Origin: Daucus carota subsp. sativus
Taxonomy: Eukaryota > Streptophyta > Magnoliopsida > Apiales > Apiaceae
DNA length: 64,000 nucleotides
Direction of reading: 5' to 3'
Assembly: GCF_001625215.2 (NCBI RefSeq)
Contig: NC_030387.2
Location: forward strand, 37,347,606-37,411,605
The notes beneath the pieces are model-generated. The model saw only the letters and a list, made by a program, of their open reading frames with translations, was not told the DNA's origin and did not search any database. The translations under genes and the position numbers were made by a program. Positions 39,370 to 50,914 of the stretch are shown in pieces (position 1 is the stretch's first letter; the number at the start of each line of letters is the position of its first letter).

Positions 39370-42300
39370 TCACATGGACAACGGTAATAACATTCTTCTT
39401 TCCCTCTTTTTTGCGAGTGCCTGCCTAGAACTTCTCAAGCAAATGGGAAGAAGTATACCAAGGCATACAATGAAAAATGAAAGCCAAAAGTGTCGGAAGT
39501 AAAGGGTCACATATGACGAGATAACCAGGACGGAGGAAAGTATGGCATACAAAATTGCCACAGTGACATCAATCCTGCACAAGGTCAACATAATTTCTTA
39601 GATAATACACAGCCACATGTATATTAAGATTATATTTCTAGGAGGCCTTATGAAGAGGTCATATAAGTAGACATCTGTAAGGAAACTATGTAATGGGAAA
39701 AAAAAATCTGAAATTAATAACAGAGAGGTTGAGCGAGTGCAGATATTAATTCACTTGTATCGGAGACAGAAAACTTGGATATTTTAAAATATGTTCAACA
39801 TAGAAGCATAAGTGTAGCTTGATCAAAGTCACAGTAGAAAGCTGAACACCTAGTCATTATAAAGTACTATAACTGAAGCAAATTTCAGAGACTGACTGGG
39901 ACTGCTATGAGGAAATCTATTATATAAAACTGCCCTAAAAAATTTTATACGAGGAAGTTTGTGCAGTGGCATCTATGCACTCAATTGCTCTGCCATCACA
40001 ACCCTCTTTTCACATATGAAACCCTATTGTGTAGTGTTTTCATTACAAGTTTATCTTAACAATGTTTTCCACTTCAAGTGACAATACTCGTGTACTATAT
40101 GGCCTTTTCTTCTAAACAATCAACATATAAGGTTCCGATTCTGTGCATAGGACATAAATGTTTGCAAGAGAAGGGTTTCTAAATGTGTTGTCAATTTTTT
40201 TTAATCTTGAGTCACATCTGATAGAATTTTGACTGTATGATCCCTCATGAACGACTGAAATGTGGATCCGTGAAGTATACATAATCAGAAACGAAAGATT
40301 TTAATCTTTTATGACTTTTAATTGAAATGTGTAAGATCAATGTTCCATCTGGTAATATGTTTCAACCTAGAAAGTTGGGATTCTTAACTCACCCACCGCA
40401 GTGCGCACTCGATTCTTTGGTGCACAAGGATTCTTGTTAAATAATTAATTCTGTCATTAGTTGATTACTTAATCACTTGACTACTTATAATGCAACAATT
40501 GTGTTATGAATAATTATTATCTAGATTATTAAGGATAATTAACTTATTTATGACTATTTACTTTAAATATAAATGTAACTCTTGAAATACATGCATCATA
40601 TATATTTTAATTATTCTAATATTTGCTGAATAACCACACATCCAAATCCCCATAAATTCCTTAATTTATACATGTTCGAGATGAAGATACCCATCAAGAA
40701 AAGATCAGCCAAGATCTATTACGAGTACGTTAAATTTGTGAGCATATTAATCTTAAAAGATTAGATTGTAGCTGTAAACAGGTGAAGTCATGAACAAGTT
40801 ACAGAGAGAAAAGTATAATGTATATTGCCAAAACTTACTCTGTACATTACATCCTACAGTTTATATATACAGTTCATCTAACAGACTAAGTGGAGAGGTG
40901 TAACTAACTTCTAACCACCTTTCCCTCCTCCTCTATCTAGTTGATTATTTACATTTGTACCCTTCTGACTTTGACTTAAATTATCATCTTGCTTGGACTG
41001 TGATGTATCCTCAATATCCCCCCTCAAATTAGGAGGTGTGAAAATGTTCAACACTCCTAATTTGCCAAGAAGGAATGTGGTACGAGCAGCTGTTAATGCT
41101 TTGGTGAATAAATCTGCAGGTTGAAGATGTGTAGACAGATATGTAGGAATGATGAAGCCTGCTTTGACCTGATCCCTGACCAGATGACAATCCAGTTCTA
41201 TATGTTTAGTTCGTTCGTGTAGGACTGGATTTTCTGCAATCTGAATGGCAGAAGTGTTATCACAATATAGTGGAATTGGAAGCTTTGGTTTGAAATGAAG
41301 TTCAGTTAAGAGATTGTAGATCCATTTGATCTCACAAACAGCATTAGCCATAGATCTGTACTCGGATTCAGCTGAACTTCTAGAGACAACTTGTTGTTTC
41401 TTGCATTTCCAGGCAAGTAAGGAATTTCCAAGCATAACACAGAAGCCGGAAACAGATCTTCGAGTCATGGGACATGCAGCCCAGTCAGCATCACAATAAA
41501 TCTTGAGTTGCATATCATTTGAGGATGACAAAAGTAGACCTTGACCAGGTGCTTGCTTGAGATATCTAATCAATTTTAAAGCTGCAGCCCAGTGCTCAGT
41601 AGTAGGTTGTGACATGAATTGACTGAGTATGTGTACTGGATAGGACAGTTCAGGTCGAGTTATAGTGAGATATATCAACTGTCCTACAAGCCTCCTATAA
41701 GATGTACCATCTGTAAGAATTGTTCCAGAAGTAGTGCTGAGATTATGTTGAGCTTGAAGAGTAATAGGACTAGGTTTACAGCCAAGAAGACCAGTCTGCT
41801 GCAGTAAATTCATGGTGTACTTCCTCTGATGTAAATAAATTCCATCTTTTGATCTTGCAATTTCTATCCCTAGGAAGTAGTGTAAATGACCAAGATCTTT
41901 GAGCTTGAAGTGAGATTGGAGACAAGTTTTGACATCAGTCATAGCAAGATTTGATGATCCAGTGAGAATGATATCATCTACATATACCAGTAAAGCTGTG
42001 AATGTGGTGGATGTGTGTAAGACAAACAGTGAATTGTCAGCCTTAGATTGTGTGAAGCCATACTTGAGTAACACCTGTGAGAATTTATAGAACCATTCTC
42101 TCGGGGCTTGCCTTAAACCATACAATGATTTAATCAATTTACAGACAGGTCTGGTACCCTTGAAGTTTGGTGGAACAAGAACACCTGGTGGAATTTCCAT
42201 ATAAATTTCCTCATGTAGATCACCATGGAGGAAAGCATTGGTGATGTCTAACTGATTGAGTGTCCAATTTTGAACAGCAGCTAAAGACAGTATAATTCTC

Positions 42301-45300
42301 ACAGTAGACATCTTTGCAACAGGTGCAAAGGTTTGGAAAAAATCCACACCTAAAGTTTGAGTAAATCCTTTGGCTACTAACCGAGCTTTATATCTCTCTA
42401 CTGTTCCATCAGCATTATATTTCACTTTGTAAATCCACCTGCAACCAACAGCCTTTTTATTTGGTGGAAGGTCAACAATCTGCCAAGTATTGTTGGATTC
42501 AAGTGCATTCAATTCAATTTGCATTGCCTGACACCATGATGGATCTTTGACAGCCTGTTTATAATTTGGTGGTTCCATAATTTTCACAGAATTTGCCAGA
42601 AAACTCTGATATGGAGCTGACAGATGCTCAGTAGAATCAACTTGCTGAATTGGATAAAGTACAGTGGTGTTAGCAGATTTAGTCAGAAACTGAGGTAAAC
42701 CTGAGAATTCTTTATATTTTGTAGGTATTGCCTTCTGTCTTTGTGGTCTAGAAGGTAGTTGAGGAGGCATTGTAGAAGTCTGAGGTAGACTAGAACCAGA
42801 AGTTACTTTGTTACCAGAACCAGTTGTGGGACTAGAATCAGTAGTGTTACTAGAACCAGTTGTGGGACTAGAATCAGTAGTGTGATGAGAAGCTGTGGGA
42901 CTGACTAAATTCTGCTCATCTGAGTCATTTTGATGATGAGAAAAAATTGTTGGAGGTGTTGTAGGTTCCTGAGGAGTAAGATGTTGTTCAGGTGTGCCTA
43001 AATCATCCACAAAGGTGTATGTGGGAGGAAACATATTGATATTGGACTTTGGTTTATCTGAGAATGGAAGATAGACTCATAGAAGGTTACCTCTCTAGAT
43101 GTGAAGCATTGCCTAGTTTCAAGATTCATAAGTCTATAACCAGTTTGGTTAGGAGTGTAACCAAGAAAAACACATTTGTAAGCTCTAGGAAAGAATTTAT
43201 CCTGCCTTTTTGATAAAGTTGAAGCATAACAAAGACAACCTAAAACTCTGAGATGAGAATATTTAGGTTTCTTTTCAAACAACATTTCAAATGGAGACTT
43301 GTTGTTGAGTAGAGGAGTGGGAGTTCTATTTATGAGATATGTGGCTGTTAATAAACAGTCACCCCATAAGTATAAAGGTAGAGAGGCTCTGAATCTAAGT
43401 GCTCTAGCAACTGCTAAAAGGTGTCTGTGTTTCGTTTCAGCTCTGCCGTTTTGTTGTGGTGTTTCAACACAAGATCTTTGATGAACAATACCTAATTTGT
43501 TGAATAAGCAGACAAGATTGTGATTACAGAACTCTGTTCCATTGTCAGTTCTGACAAATTTAACAGAACTTGTAAAATGGTTCTGTACATAAGCAAAGAA
43601 TTTTTCAAAGATAAGAAGCACTTGAGATTTATGAGAGATGAGATAAGTCCATGTGCATCTACTGAAATCATCCACAATTGTTAAGAATGAATTACAAGTA
43701 GAATATGTTTTGCACTTATATGGACCCCAAAGATCACAATGTATGAGCTCAAAAATTTTAGTAGCTCTATTTGTGCTAACAGGAAATGGAAGTCTACAAT
43801 GCTTAGCAAAATGACAAATATCACAGTGAAAAACATCATTCACTGACATTTGAGAAGACAAGCAATCTATGTTTTTCATGACAGTGACTGGAGAATGCCC
43901 AAGCCTGTCATGCCATAGTTGAGAAGAGCTGTGTTGTTTAGTAGCAGATAGAGAATGGGAAGATGCAGATATATGTGCAGAAGAAATAGTACTTGTTGGA
44001 ATGATCAACTTGTACAAATTGCCATGAAGCCTACCAATCCCCACTATTTTCTTCATAGGGGCCTGTAGGAGACAATGTTGAGAAGAAAAAAGCAATGTGC
44101 AGGACAGAGATTGAGTTAGTTTACTCACAGAAATTAGATTAAAACTAAATTCAGGAATGAGTAAAACATGCTCTAAACAAAGATCAGGAGTCAAAACTAC
44201 TTTGCCTTGATGATGCACAATTGTTATGTGACCATTAGGAAGACAGATACTGACATTGCAAGGTGTTATTGATGTTAAGAGATGTGGATGACAAGTAATA
44301 TGGTCTGTGGCACCTGAATCTAATATCCAGTCTGTAGAAGAGTGACATCCAACTAAACAGATAGATGTAAAAGAGGAACACATGTTACCTGACTGTGGAA
44401 CATCAGAAACATTAGCAGTAGAAAGTTGAGACTGGTTGAGCAGAGATAGCAGTTGTTGATACTGATCTGTGGAAAATTGTGGCATATTCATGTTGTCAGA
44501 AATCACCTGTTCTGTAGTTGGAGTTGCAGATGAGTTTGCAATCACAGTAGAATCAGTGTTGGTGACATTGTTGGCAAATTTTGGAGAAGTGTTTCTTGGT
44601 GGAAAACCAATCAAGCGATAGCATCTGTCCTTAGTGTGATTTGTGCCATGACAGTAGGTGCACTCTAGGTTTCCCTTTCGAGGCTGAGCCTTGTTTGATT
44701 TGTCAGATTGACCTGATTTCTTGAAATCTGGCTTCTGAAAGCGTGAGTTGTATGAGACATTCTTAGACATTAATACAGCAGATTCAGGAGTAGAAGAGAC
44801 AGAGTGAGAGTAGTTTCTCTGTCTCTCATCTTGTTGTAAAAGACCTAAAACCTGAACTAGTTTAGGCATAGGACTCATCATAAGCAATTGACCACGAATG
44901 TTCGCAAAATTCTCATTCAATCCCATCAGAAAATCAGTTACTTTCATGATCTCATCATGTTGTTCAGATTCAGCTCTTGCTTTGCAAACACAAGGAGTTT
45001 TCAGAGTATTCTTGACATTGACAAACTCATCATACAACTTCTTAAACTTCGTATAATAAGCTGAAACAGAGAGTGTGTCTTGTGACAAATTTGACAGCTC
45101 TTTCTTCAGTTCAAAGAGCTTAGGACCATTATGATGATTAAAACGACTATGCAGATCATTCCACATGTCAGATGCAAGTGAAACATAACATAGACTAGAT
45201 CGAATCTCAGGCACCATGTCATGATCTTAACAACTAGAACAAGCAATTAAAGCTACCGAACATAAAAGAAGAGTACTGGAAAGGAAAATGCAGAGAGAAT

Positions 45301-48300
45301 AAAAGATAAAAACATTCATTCCATTTCATACCCAGCAAAGTAAGAGTAATATGTTTACTTATAGTACGATTCTATGTTCTACAACTATTGGGCTTGAAAA
45401 GGTCACCACTAAGTCCGAGAGTACAAGTTGGCTCACTATATATTTTCTAGCCCAATTCGTGACATCTCCACTCCTTCAACACATCCTTGTCCTCAAGGAT
45501 GCAACTTAAAGAAATCGTGTATTCAGCTTTCACCAATGCTTGCATATAGCTGCTGCTTGTATTCCATTTTCTTGTTGCATCAAGTTCCAAGCCCTTCTTT
45601 GTCGCAGAAGCCAGCTTCTTGCCATCATACTCCTTAAGCTGTCCAACAGCATACTCATCAATTGCATCCACCATGAAGAGGACCTCATAGCCCCTCATCT
45701 TGGGCCTCTCCAGGAATTGAAAATTCTCAACTGTCTTCTTGCTCTCACCAGTTATGTAATATATATCCTTCTGACCTTCCTTCATCCGTGTAACATAATC
45801 CTTCAGACTAGTCAGCTCCTCCCCGCTCTTGGTCGAATGGTACCTTAGCAAGTCTGCCAATTTTGCAATGTTCTGACTGTCCTCTTGGATTCCCAACTCC
45901 AAATTCTTTGAAAAAGCTTCATAGAACTTGGCATAGTCATCCTTGTTTTCAGCTATCTCATTGAACAGTTCAATGCACTTCTTCACAAGATTCTTTCTGA
46001 TGACTTTAAGTATTTTGTGCTGCTGTAACATTTCACGAGAGATATTGAGAGGCAAATCATCAGAGTCAACAACACCTTTGATGAAACCCAAATACTGTGG
46101 AATTATATTCAGAACATATGCTTCATGTATCATCATCGACTCAAATACCACTAAACCACAGCCACCATTTGTGTGCTCAGTAGGAAGTGTGCTTGGCCGT
46201 GAAAGAGCACCCAATTTGCTCCCAATTTGTGCAGCTTTCTTGTCGGATTTCTTTTCAATTGCAGAACTTTGTTGTGAAATGGTGATCTTTTGGCTACTGA
46301 TAGTTCCAGTCTTCACCTGGGATAATGATGCCTGCTGCAGTTGAGAATTAGTTTCATCTAATTCCTGAAAACTATCAGAATTGCTGGTGGGTAAAATTTC
46401 ATTTACTGTCATTGATTTATCAACCATTGTTGAACCTTCATCTGCATGACTTAATTGGAGTGTCTCAACCCTTTGTCTATCAATGGCTGCAGCTTTTAGT
46501 TGAGTTACTAACGATTGCTGCAGTTGCAACTTCGCTTCATCTAATCCCTTGAAATACTTTGGCCTGACAACATTTGTAACCCGTTTCGGACCTGGCAGTT
46601 CCTTATCACCTGTGGCTTCAATAATTGTGTCCATTATATCTGATGGTATTGCAACAAGCTCTGAAGTCACATCCGTAGTCTCCCCATCAGGCTCTATTCC
46701 ATGGAGCATTTTCTTTGACATTGTTGTTGGGGAAGTTTGTTCAAACTGTGTACCGCTTTGAGCTGGTTCCGCATCATCATTGTTGTCTATACTGACAGGA
46801 TTATCACCTGAAAACTCGCTAGTTTCGCCATCGTTGCTCTGTGAGCATGCTATATCTACTTGCAGTTTGTCCAATTGTAAATTTCCAGACTTGAACCCGA
46901 TATCAGTTTTTTCACCAGATATACTTTGTTCACTATCAGAGTGTGTACTTTCCTTTCTAACCAAACAACTAACTTCCTCTGTTGAATTATGAGGAATCTG
47001 ATGACTTGAAGAATTCTCATAAAGAGACAGAAGAGATAAATTCCGACAGGTTTCTTTATCTAGTTCTTGCTGAGTACTTCTCTCTCCTTCACAATTTTCA
47101 TGGACTATTTCTTTTGTGCTTCTGCAAACTGGTTTCTGTGGTGAAGTTGGTCCCCCCAAGTTAGCAGCTCCATCTTTGGCAACTTCTGATTTTGAAGGCA
47201 TTTGCACATCCGTCAAAGATGTGTGCGACTTCTCCTTACTCAAGGAATTCGGTTCGCTACCAAGTTGGCTATCAAACTTTGATGTGGTATCTCCCTCAGA
47301 TGCTCCAATGATTTCTTTAAAGTGGGTCCCAAATCCTAGACTCCCACTTATGCTTGGAAAAGGTGATGTATCTTGGTTTGCATTAGTTTGCTTAGATATC
47401 TTGCCTGAGATCGTCGCGAAATTAAAATCGTCAAACCCATCAAACTCGAGTATTGCAAGCACTGTCTTCAAAACAGTTGGGGCACACTCAAATTTGCCAC
47501 ACCTTGAGTACATCTCGACAAATGATGACTCCACAAAGTCATACAATCCTAAATGAACATTGATTGCAGATCCTCGTATCCTCTCATTTAGCCATTTTAC
47601 TATGGCATCCACAGTTATAAATGCAACTTTTTCTGATCCATGAAAGTGTGGTTGTAGATCTTGGTTCTGCTCATGAACAAACTTGGCCTCTTCTTCGGCA
47701 AACAACTTACCGTATTCATTTTCCTGAAGCTTAGAAACTGGAATCATGTCATACCCGGTAAAATGATAGACAGAATCATTATTCACGGTTTTTTCACTCG
47801 ACTCAACAACAAAAAGAACAGAATCAGCTTGAGGGCTCACATCAAACACTTCAGGAGCATATTTACCAGTTTCTAATACTTGAGATTGTTTAAAAGTCTC
47901 ACTATCATCAGCAACTATATTCTTAACTCCACAAAAATTATTTAAACCATCAACAATGGAGACAATAGCAGGCGTAGTAAGAGACTGATTTACCTTATTT
48001 GAGGACATTTCCTTAACTGGATTTGACAAATCAGCAAGACGCTTCTCCATTCTCTCAAGCACGTGAATGATTTGAATACGTGTATCCTCCCACTGCTCAT
48101 TTGATTCAACTTCCCTATATTGATACTGAGACCTGCCTTCACAAACTTCCGGACAACGTTCAAAAACATTCACATGAACCTGATTCGGTAAAGATGCCAC
48201 TATTTTCTTCTCCGTGATCAACTTACTAATTGCAACGAGTTTTTCATCTAACTGAGTGACCTTACTATCTAATTGATGCAGAAAACCCTTGGTGGTATCA

Positions 48301-50212
48301 GTAATTAGCATTGGAGATCTGGTAAGATAAGGTGTTTCGGGAGTAGTGTTGGAATAATATGATGGTTCTGGTGGTGGTTGAATATGATGGTAAACATGCG
48401 GAGGTGTTGGAGGTGGTGTATACTGGTGTAGAGGAGTTAGAGGTGGGTACGGATGATAGAAATCATGGGTGAAATTAGGGTTTTGAAAGGGGTTTGAAGA
48501 GTATGAAGCGAGAGGAGAGTTGATAGTAATTGTGCCGGCCATGTCCGAGAAATCGGTGGCTCTGATACCGATTGTCATGATCTTAACAACTAGAACAAGC
48601 AATTAAAGCTACCGAACATAAAAGAAGAGTACTGGAAAGGAAAATGCAGAGAGAATAAAAGATAAAAACATTCATTCCATTTCATACCCAGCAAAGTAAG
48701 AGTAATATGTTTACTTATAGTACGATTCTATGTTCTACAACTATTGGGCTTGAAAAGGTCACCACTAAGTCCGAGAGTACAAGTTGGCTCACTATATATT
48801 TTCTAGCCCAATTCGTGACACACCATAGAATTTAACATCCAGGTAATAAGCATATCATTACAGCGTTGCCATGGATCAAAATAAGGAGATGAAGTACCAG
48901 GAATCTTGAATTTACCAGTAACAAATCCAAGCTTGTTCTTCGCAGATAGTGCCAGAGTCATGGAGTGCTTCCATTCATTGAAATTATCTCCATCGAGAGC
49001 AGCAGAAACAATTATCTGTCCAGGATTATCTGAAGGATGCAGATACAAAGGATGACTGGATTCCAGAGAAATTGCAGTGAAGTCAGTATCAAAATCAACC
49101 GAAGATTCATCGGAGATGTGCGGATCAGCGTCATTAATCGTCGCCATAACTGTTTGTTGAAATGCTTGAGAGACTTTGAGAAATGAAACGAACCAAAGTA
49201 ACAGAAAAGACAAAAAATAACTAGAATCAAAGCTTGCAACAATGGCGGAATCGTGTTGCTCGCTCTGATACCATGTAAACAGGTGAAGTCATGAACAAGT
49301 TACAGAGAGAAAAGTAAAATGTATATTGCCAAAACTTACTCTGTACATTACATCCTACAGTTTATATATACAGTTCATCTAACAGACTAAGTGGAGAGGT
49401 GTAACTAACTTCTAACCACCTTTCCCTCCTCCTCTATCTAGTTGATTATTTACATTTGTACCCTTCTGACTTTGACTTAAATTATCATCTTGCTTGGACT
49501 GTGATGTATCCTCAATAGTAGCCTATGCTTAAAATACAAGCCTCTTCCGGTCTACGTTCTACAAAAACCAACCAGTACCTACTATCACTAATTCATTTTG
49601 TTCTTCAGCTCATTACAACAGAACCACATTTTCACTCAAATAATACACAGTGCAACATCCATATTACTCCCCCCCGTCTCAAATGACCTGTCTTGAGAAT
49701 TGAACACAGAAAGTTAAACAAGACATTTGTTTTAGGCTGGATGTTGTCATTAACTCACACCTAAAGTGACCATATATCATTTAAAAGTGCAAGTCATCTC
49801 AACATTTCTATTATGCAATGAAATTAATATCAGAATCATCAGTGATCAAACTTTTAAACACCAAAATTTAACCCAACTTCACATCTTTAACTAATTAATA
49901 TTCATAAGTAATATACTTATATAGTTATATACATACAATTAGCAACATACTAAAACTTTTTAGTCAAGAGTGTCAGAATAAATAGAACAGAGAGAGAGAG
50001 AGAGGAGGGAGGGAAGAGGGAGAGAGGGGGGGGGGGGGGGGGGGGGGGGGGGGAGGGAGGGAGAGAGAGGGGTACCAGGAAGTAATTTGGGGTTTAGGAG
50101 AGAACAAGGTGAGAGCAGAGCATTTATGTTGCGATCGGATCTGGTAGTCTCTGAGTTGCTCAGCGAGCTTAGCACGAGTTATCATTATTATTTTCACCGA
50201 TTCAAAATCCAA
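39370..50212 (-). CDS. Small two-exon membrane protein of unknown function, intron carrying nested LTR elements
   Basis: Exon 1 is 50212-50076 and exon 2 is 39574-39370. The donor TTCCTG|GTACC and acceptor TTGTGCAG|GATTG join in frame, forming Trp46 from TG|G, and the total is exactly 113 codons plus stop. The reading is [20 protein letters not shown], a soluble basic/polar start with [10 protein letters not shown]. Two hydrophobic helices follow in exon 2 (about residues 49-70 and 75-95), with FRHFWLSFF between them. A basic tail ends [14 protein letters not shown] recall similar short plant proteins but no function for them. Met10 (50185) is an alternative start. The intron is 10,501 bp; removing the Copia insertion and one 5-bp duplicate leaves about 1.75 kb. 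No break is seen in either exon, so the gene may still work if the intron is spliced. Confidence 0.7.
40773..41016 (-). repeat. Copia 3' LTR
   Basis: 244 bp; matches the partner at 49274-49517 with about one difference. It is preceded on the minus strand by a polypurine tract at about 41017-41030. Confidence 0.93.
41050..42500 (-). CDS. Copia pol: reverse transcriptase and RNase H region (fossil)
   Basis: Landmarks in minus-strand order are a [20 protein letters not shown] segment, LVAKGFTQ, the [13 protein letters not shown] box, the RT active-site motif YVDDIILTG, and the RNase H part with [16 protein letters not shown] and [13 protein letters not shown]. This order is diagnostic of Copia pol. 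It is part of the interrupted element and is described only as a domain remnant. Confidence 0.93.
43070..45216 (-). CDS. Copia gag C-terminal part, protease and integrase region (fossil)
   Basis: In minus-strand order: a UBN2-type gag segment (WNDLHSRF... [11 protein letters not shown]), the CCHC zinc knuckle [14 protein letters not shown], the protease motif [10 protein letters not shown] at about 44.3 kb, the GAG-pre-integrase HDRLGH box, and the integrase core (HCDLWGPYK, then [10 protein letters not shown]). The 5' part of gag is separated from this by the nested element. Confidence 0.93.
45217..45464 (-). repeat. Nested element 3' LTR
   Basis: 248 bp, TG...CA ends; identical by eye to 48573-48820. 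Confidence 0.93.
45447..48542 (-). CDS. Single long reading frame of the nested retroelement, with Hsp90 middle-domain homology
   Basis: The frame is open for 1031 codons from the first Met after the primer-binding site ([13 protein letters not shown]), and it ends about 18 bases into the 3' LTR. It also remains open upstream into the 5' LTR to a Met at 48602. The N-terminal region is Pro/Tyr/His-rich ([20 protein letters not shown]), followed by a heptad-like segment ([19 protein letters not shown]). The middle is acidic, Ser/Thr-rich and unrecognised. Around residues 813-992 it matches plant cytosolic Hsp90: [20 protein letters not shown], then [53 protein letters not shown] and [15 protein letters not shown]. 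That is the Hsp90 middle domain only, without the ATPase or dimerisation domains. A host-derived segment carried by a retroelement is the simplest reading; whether it is translated is unknown. Confidence 0.8.
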   Translation of the reverse strand: MAGTITINSPLASYSSNPFQNPNFTHDFYHPYPPLTPLHQYTPPPTPPHVYHHIQPPPEPSYYSNTTPETPYLTRSPMLITDTTKGFLHQLDSKVTQLDEKLVAISKLITEKKIVASLPNQVHVNVFERCPEVCEGRSQYQYREVESNEQWEDTRIQIIHVLERMEKRLADLSNPVKEMSSNKVNQSLTTPAIVSIVDGLNNFCGVKNIVADDSETFKQSQVLETGKYAPEVFDVSPQADSVLFVVESSEKTVNNDSVYHFTGYDMIPVSKLQENEYGKLFAEEEAKFVHEQNQDLQPHFHGSEKVAFITVDAIVKWLNERIRGSAINVHLGLYDFVESSFVEMYSRCGKFECAPTVLKTVLAILEFDGFDDFNFATISGKISKQTNANQDTSPFPSISGSLGFGTHFKEIIGASEGDTTSKFDSQLGSEPNSLSKEKSHTSLTDVQMPSKSEVAKDGAANLGGPTSPQKPVCRSTKEIVHENCEGERSTQQELDKETCRNLSLLSLYENSSSHQIPHNSTEEVSCLVRKESTHSDSEQSISGEKTDIGFKSGNLQLDKLQVDIACSQSNDGETSEFSGDNPVSIDNNDDAEPAQSGTQFEQTSPTTMSKKMLHGIEPDGETTDVTSELVAIPSDIMDTIIEATGDKELPGPKRVTNVVRPKYFKGLDEAKLQLQQSLVTQLKAAAIDRQRVETLQLSHADEGSTMVDKSMTVNEILPTSNSDSFQELDETNSQLQQASLSQVKTGTISSQKITISQQSSAIEKKSDKKAAQIGSKLGALSRPSTLPTEHTNGGCGLVVFESMMIHEAYVLNIIPQYLGFIKGVVDSDDLPLNISREMLQQHKILKVIRKNLVKKCIELFNEIAENKDDYAKFYEAFSKNLELGIQEDSQNIAKLADLLRYHSTKSGEELTSLKDYVTRMKEGQKDIYYITGESKKTVENFQFLERPKMRGYEVLFMVDAIDEYAVGQLKEYDGKKLASATKKGLELDATRKWNTSSSYMQALVKAEYTISLSCILEDKDVLKEWRCHELG
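45567..46106 (-). other. Captured Hsp90 middle-domain segment
   Basis: About 180 codons with strong similarity to the second half of the middle domain of cytosolic Hsp90, including the SREMLQQ loop that contacts the ATP gamma-phosphate in the intact chaperone. No introns interrupt it, consistent with capture through an RNA intermediate. Confidence 0.88.
48573..48820 (-). repeat. Nested element 5' LTR
   Basis: 248 bp; identical by eye to 45217-45464; followed on the minus strand by the GGTATCAGAGC primer-binding site. Confidence 0.93.
48821..49160 (-). CDS. Copia gag N-terminal part (fossil)
   Basis: A minus-strand reading including [34 protein letters not shown] and [20 protein letters not shown], the UBN2_3-type gag start of plant Copia elements. 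It stops at the nested element. Confidence 0.85.
49274..49517 (-). repeat. Copia 5' LTR
   Basis: 244 bp; pairs with 40773-41016. The TGGTATCAGAGC primer-binding site directly follows on the minus strand at 49262-49273. Confidence 0.93.
49518..50075. other. Intron remainder with low-complexity purine tract and possible MITE end
   Basis: This is the 5' part of the intron of the 113-aa protein gene. At about 49666 an ACTCCCCCCCGTCTCAAATG string resembles one Stowaway terminus, but no partner end was found. From 49988 to 50070 there is a GA/G-rich tract. Confidence 0.4.
50026..50053 (+). repeat. 28-base G homopolymer next to a splice donor
   Basis: An uninterrupted G run (C on the transcribed sense strand), preceded by an AG-repeat and GGA units, lying about 22 bases downstream of the donor of the 113-aa membrane-protein gene. 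A run of this length is prone to slippage and may be of uncertain length in the assembly. Confidence 0.9.
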
Positions 50213-50904
50213 AATAACTCAGATCGCCGAGTTGATATCGGTAAGTTGTGTAATAATCTGTTACAGAAAATAAATTGAAGTTGAATCCGGAGCGGAAACT
50301 GCTGGATGCTTGGAACGACGAAATGAAGCGAGCAAGCGCGATCATTTGGCGAGTCGGATTGGAGCGAGTCTACAATTTTCGCGGGAAGATGGTCAGTTTT
50401 ACGTTTTTGCTTAACTAAACGCTGGAAATCACAAAGAGCTTTTGTTGGCCTAAGTCAACTCTTGTTCAAACAAGTGAAACACGTCTCCATAAATATAGAT
50501 AAAAAAGTGACATTAATTTCTTATAATTTAGCATTGTTCATTGCTCTTTGTTATACAGTACCTTTGTAAAAATATAATGAAAGCACTCTTCCAAATTATT
50601 CAATAATATCAAATTAGTCACTCATTCTTACCGGGTATCATTCGACTCATTGAAGTTTTTTACAGGGTATCATTCGACTCATTGAAGTAATTTAATAATA
50701 ATATTTTAGTTAATATTTTTAAATTCTGGATGAGAACCGTTAAATATGTGGCAAACTTCCGATTAAATGGCAATAGATGGGCAACAAAATATCTTTTACA
50801 TCAACTGCTATATATTTGTGTTGGGTATTGCTCGTCAGTCCTCAGGGATCTTTTAAGCAATTTAAGTGACAGTTTTAGGGGGCGTTGGATAAATATACAA
50901 TGAT
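50213..50904. other. 5' flank of the small membrane-protein gene
   Basis: Promoter/leader region for the minus-strand gene, then AT-rich spacer. A GGGTATCATTCGACTCATTG unit is repeated in tandem at about 50633-50687. No gene is seen. Confidence 0.4.
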
Positions 50905-50914
50905 TAGAATTATA

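Larger units (their letters stand above)
45217..48820 (-). mobile_element. Non-autonomous LTR retroelement nested in Copia gag, carrying a captured host Hsp90 fragment
   Basis: The LTRs of 248 bp at 45217-45464 and 48573-48820 start TGTCATGATC and end ATTCGTGACA. They appear identical by eye, so the insertion is very recent and must postdate the Copia. The 5-bp duplication CACCA lies at 45212-45216 and 48821-48825. After the minus-strand 5' LTR comes GGTATCAGAGC, an initiator-Met tRNA primer site. Before the 3' LTR is a purine-rich GAAGGAGTGGAGA. There is no protease, integrase or RT; one long reading frame fills the interior. It appears structurally whole for a non-autonomous element and would need enzymes from elsewhere. 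Confidence 0.92.
40773..49517 (-). mobile_element. Ty1/Copia LTR retrotransposon, interrupted by a nested element
   Basis: The LTRs of 244 bp are at 40773-41016 and 49274-49517, oriented on the minus strand, with a perfect 5-bp duplication GTAGC (40768-40772 and 49518-49522). Next to the minus-strand 5' LTR is TGGTATCAGAGC, the initiator-Met tRNA primer-binding site. Before the 3' LTR is a purine tract (TTTGAGGGGGGA). The gene order gag, protease, integrase, RT, RNase H is Copia. The LTRs differ by about one base by eye, so the insertion is young. The element is broken: a second LTR element splits gag, and the coding region is not one continuous frame (about two breaks). It lies in the sense direction within the intron of the 113-aa protein gene. 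Confidence 0.95.

Noticed and set aside
45540-47556. Several plus-strand frames of 70-146 codons
   Set aside because: Antisense shadows of the long reading frame in the nested retroelement.
47460-47560. PPR-like phrase within the retroelement frame
   Set aside because: Only about 18 residues resemble a PPR helix pair, with no adjacent repeats; noted as a possibility but not called a domain.
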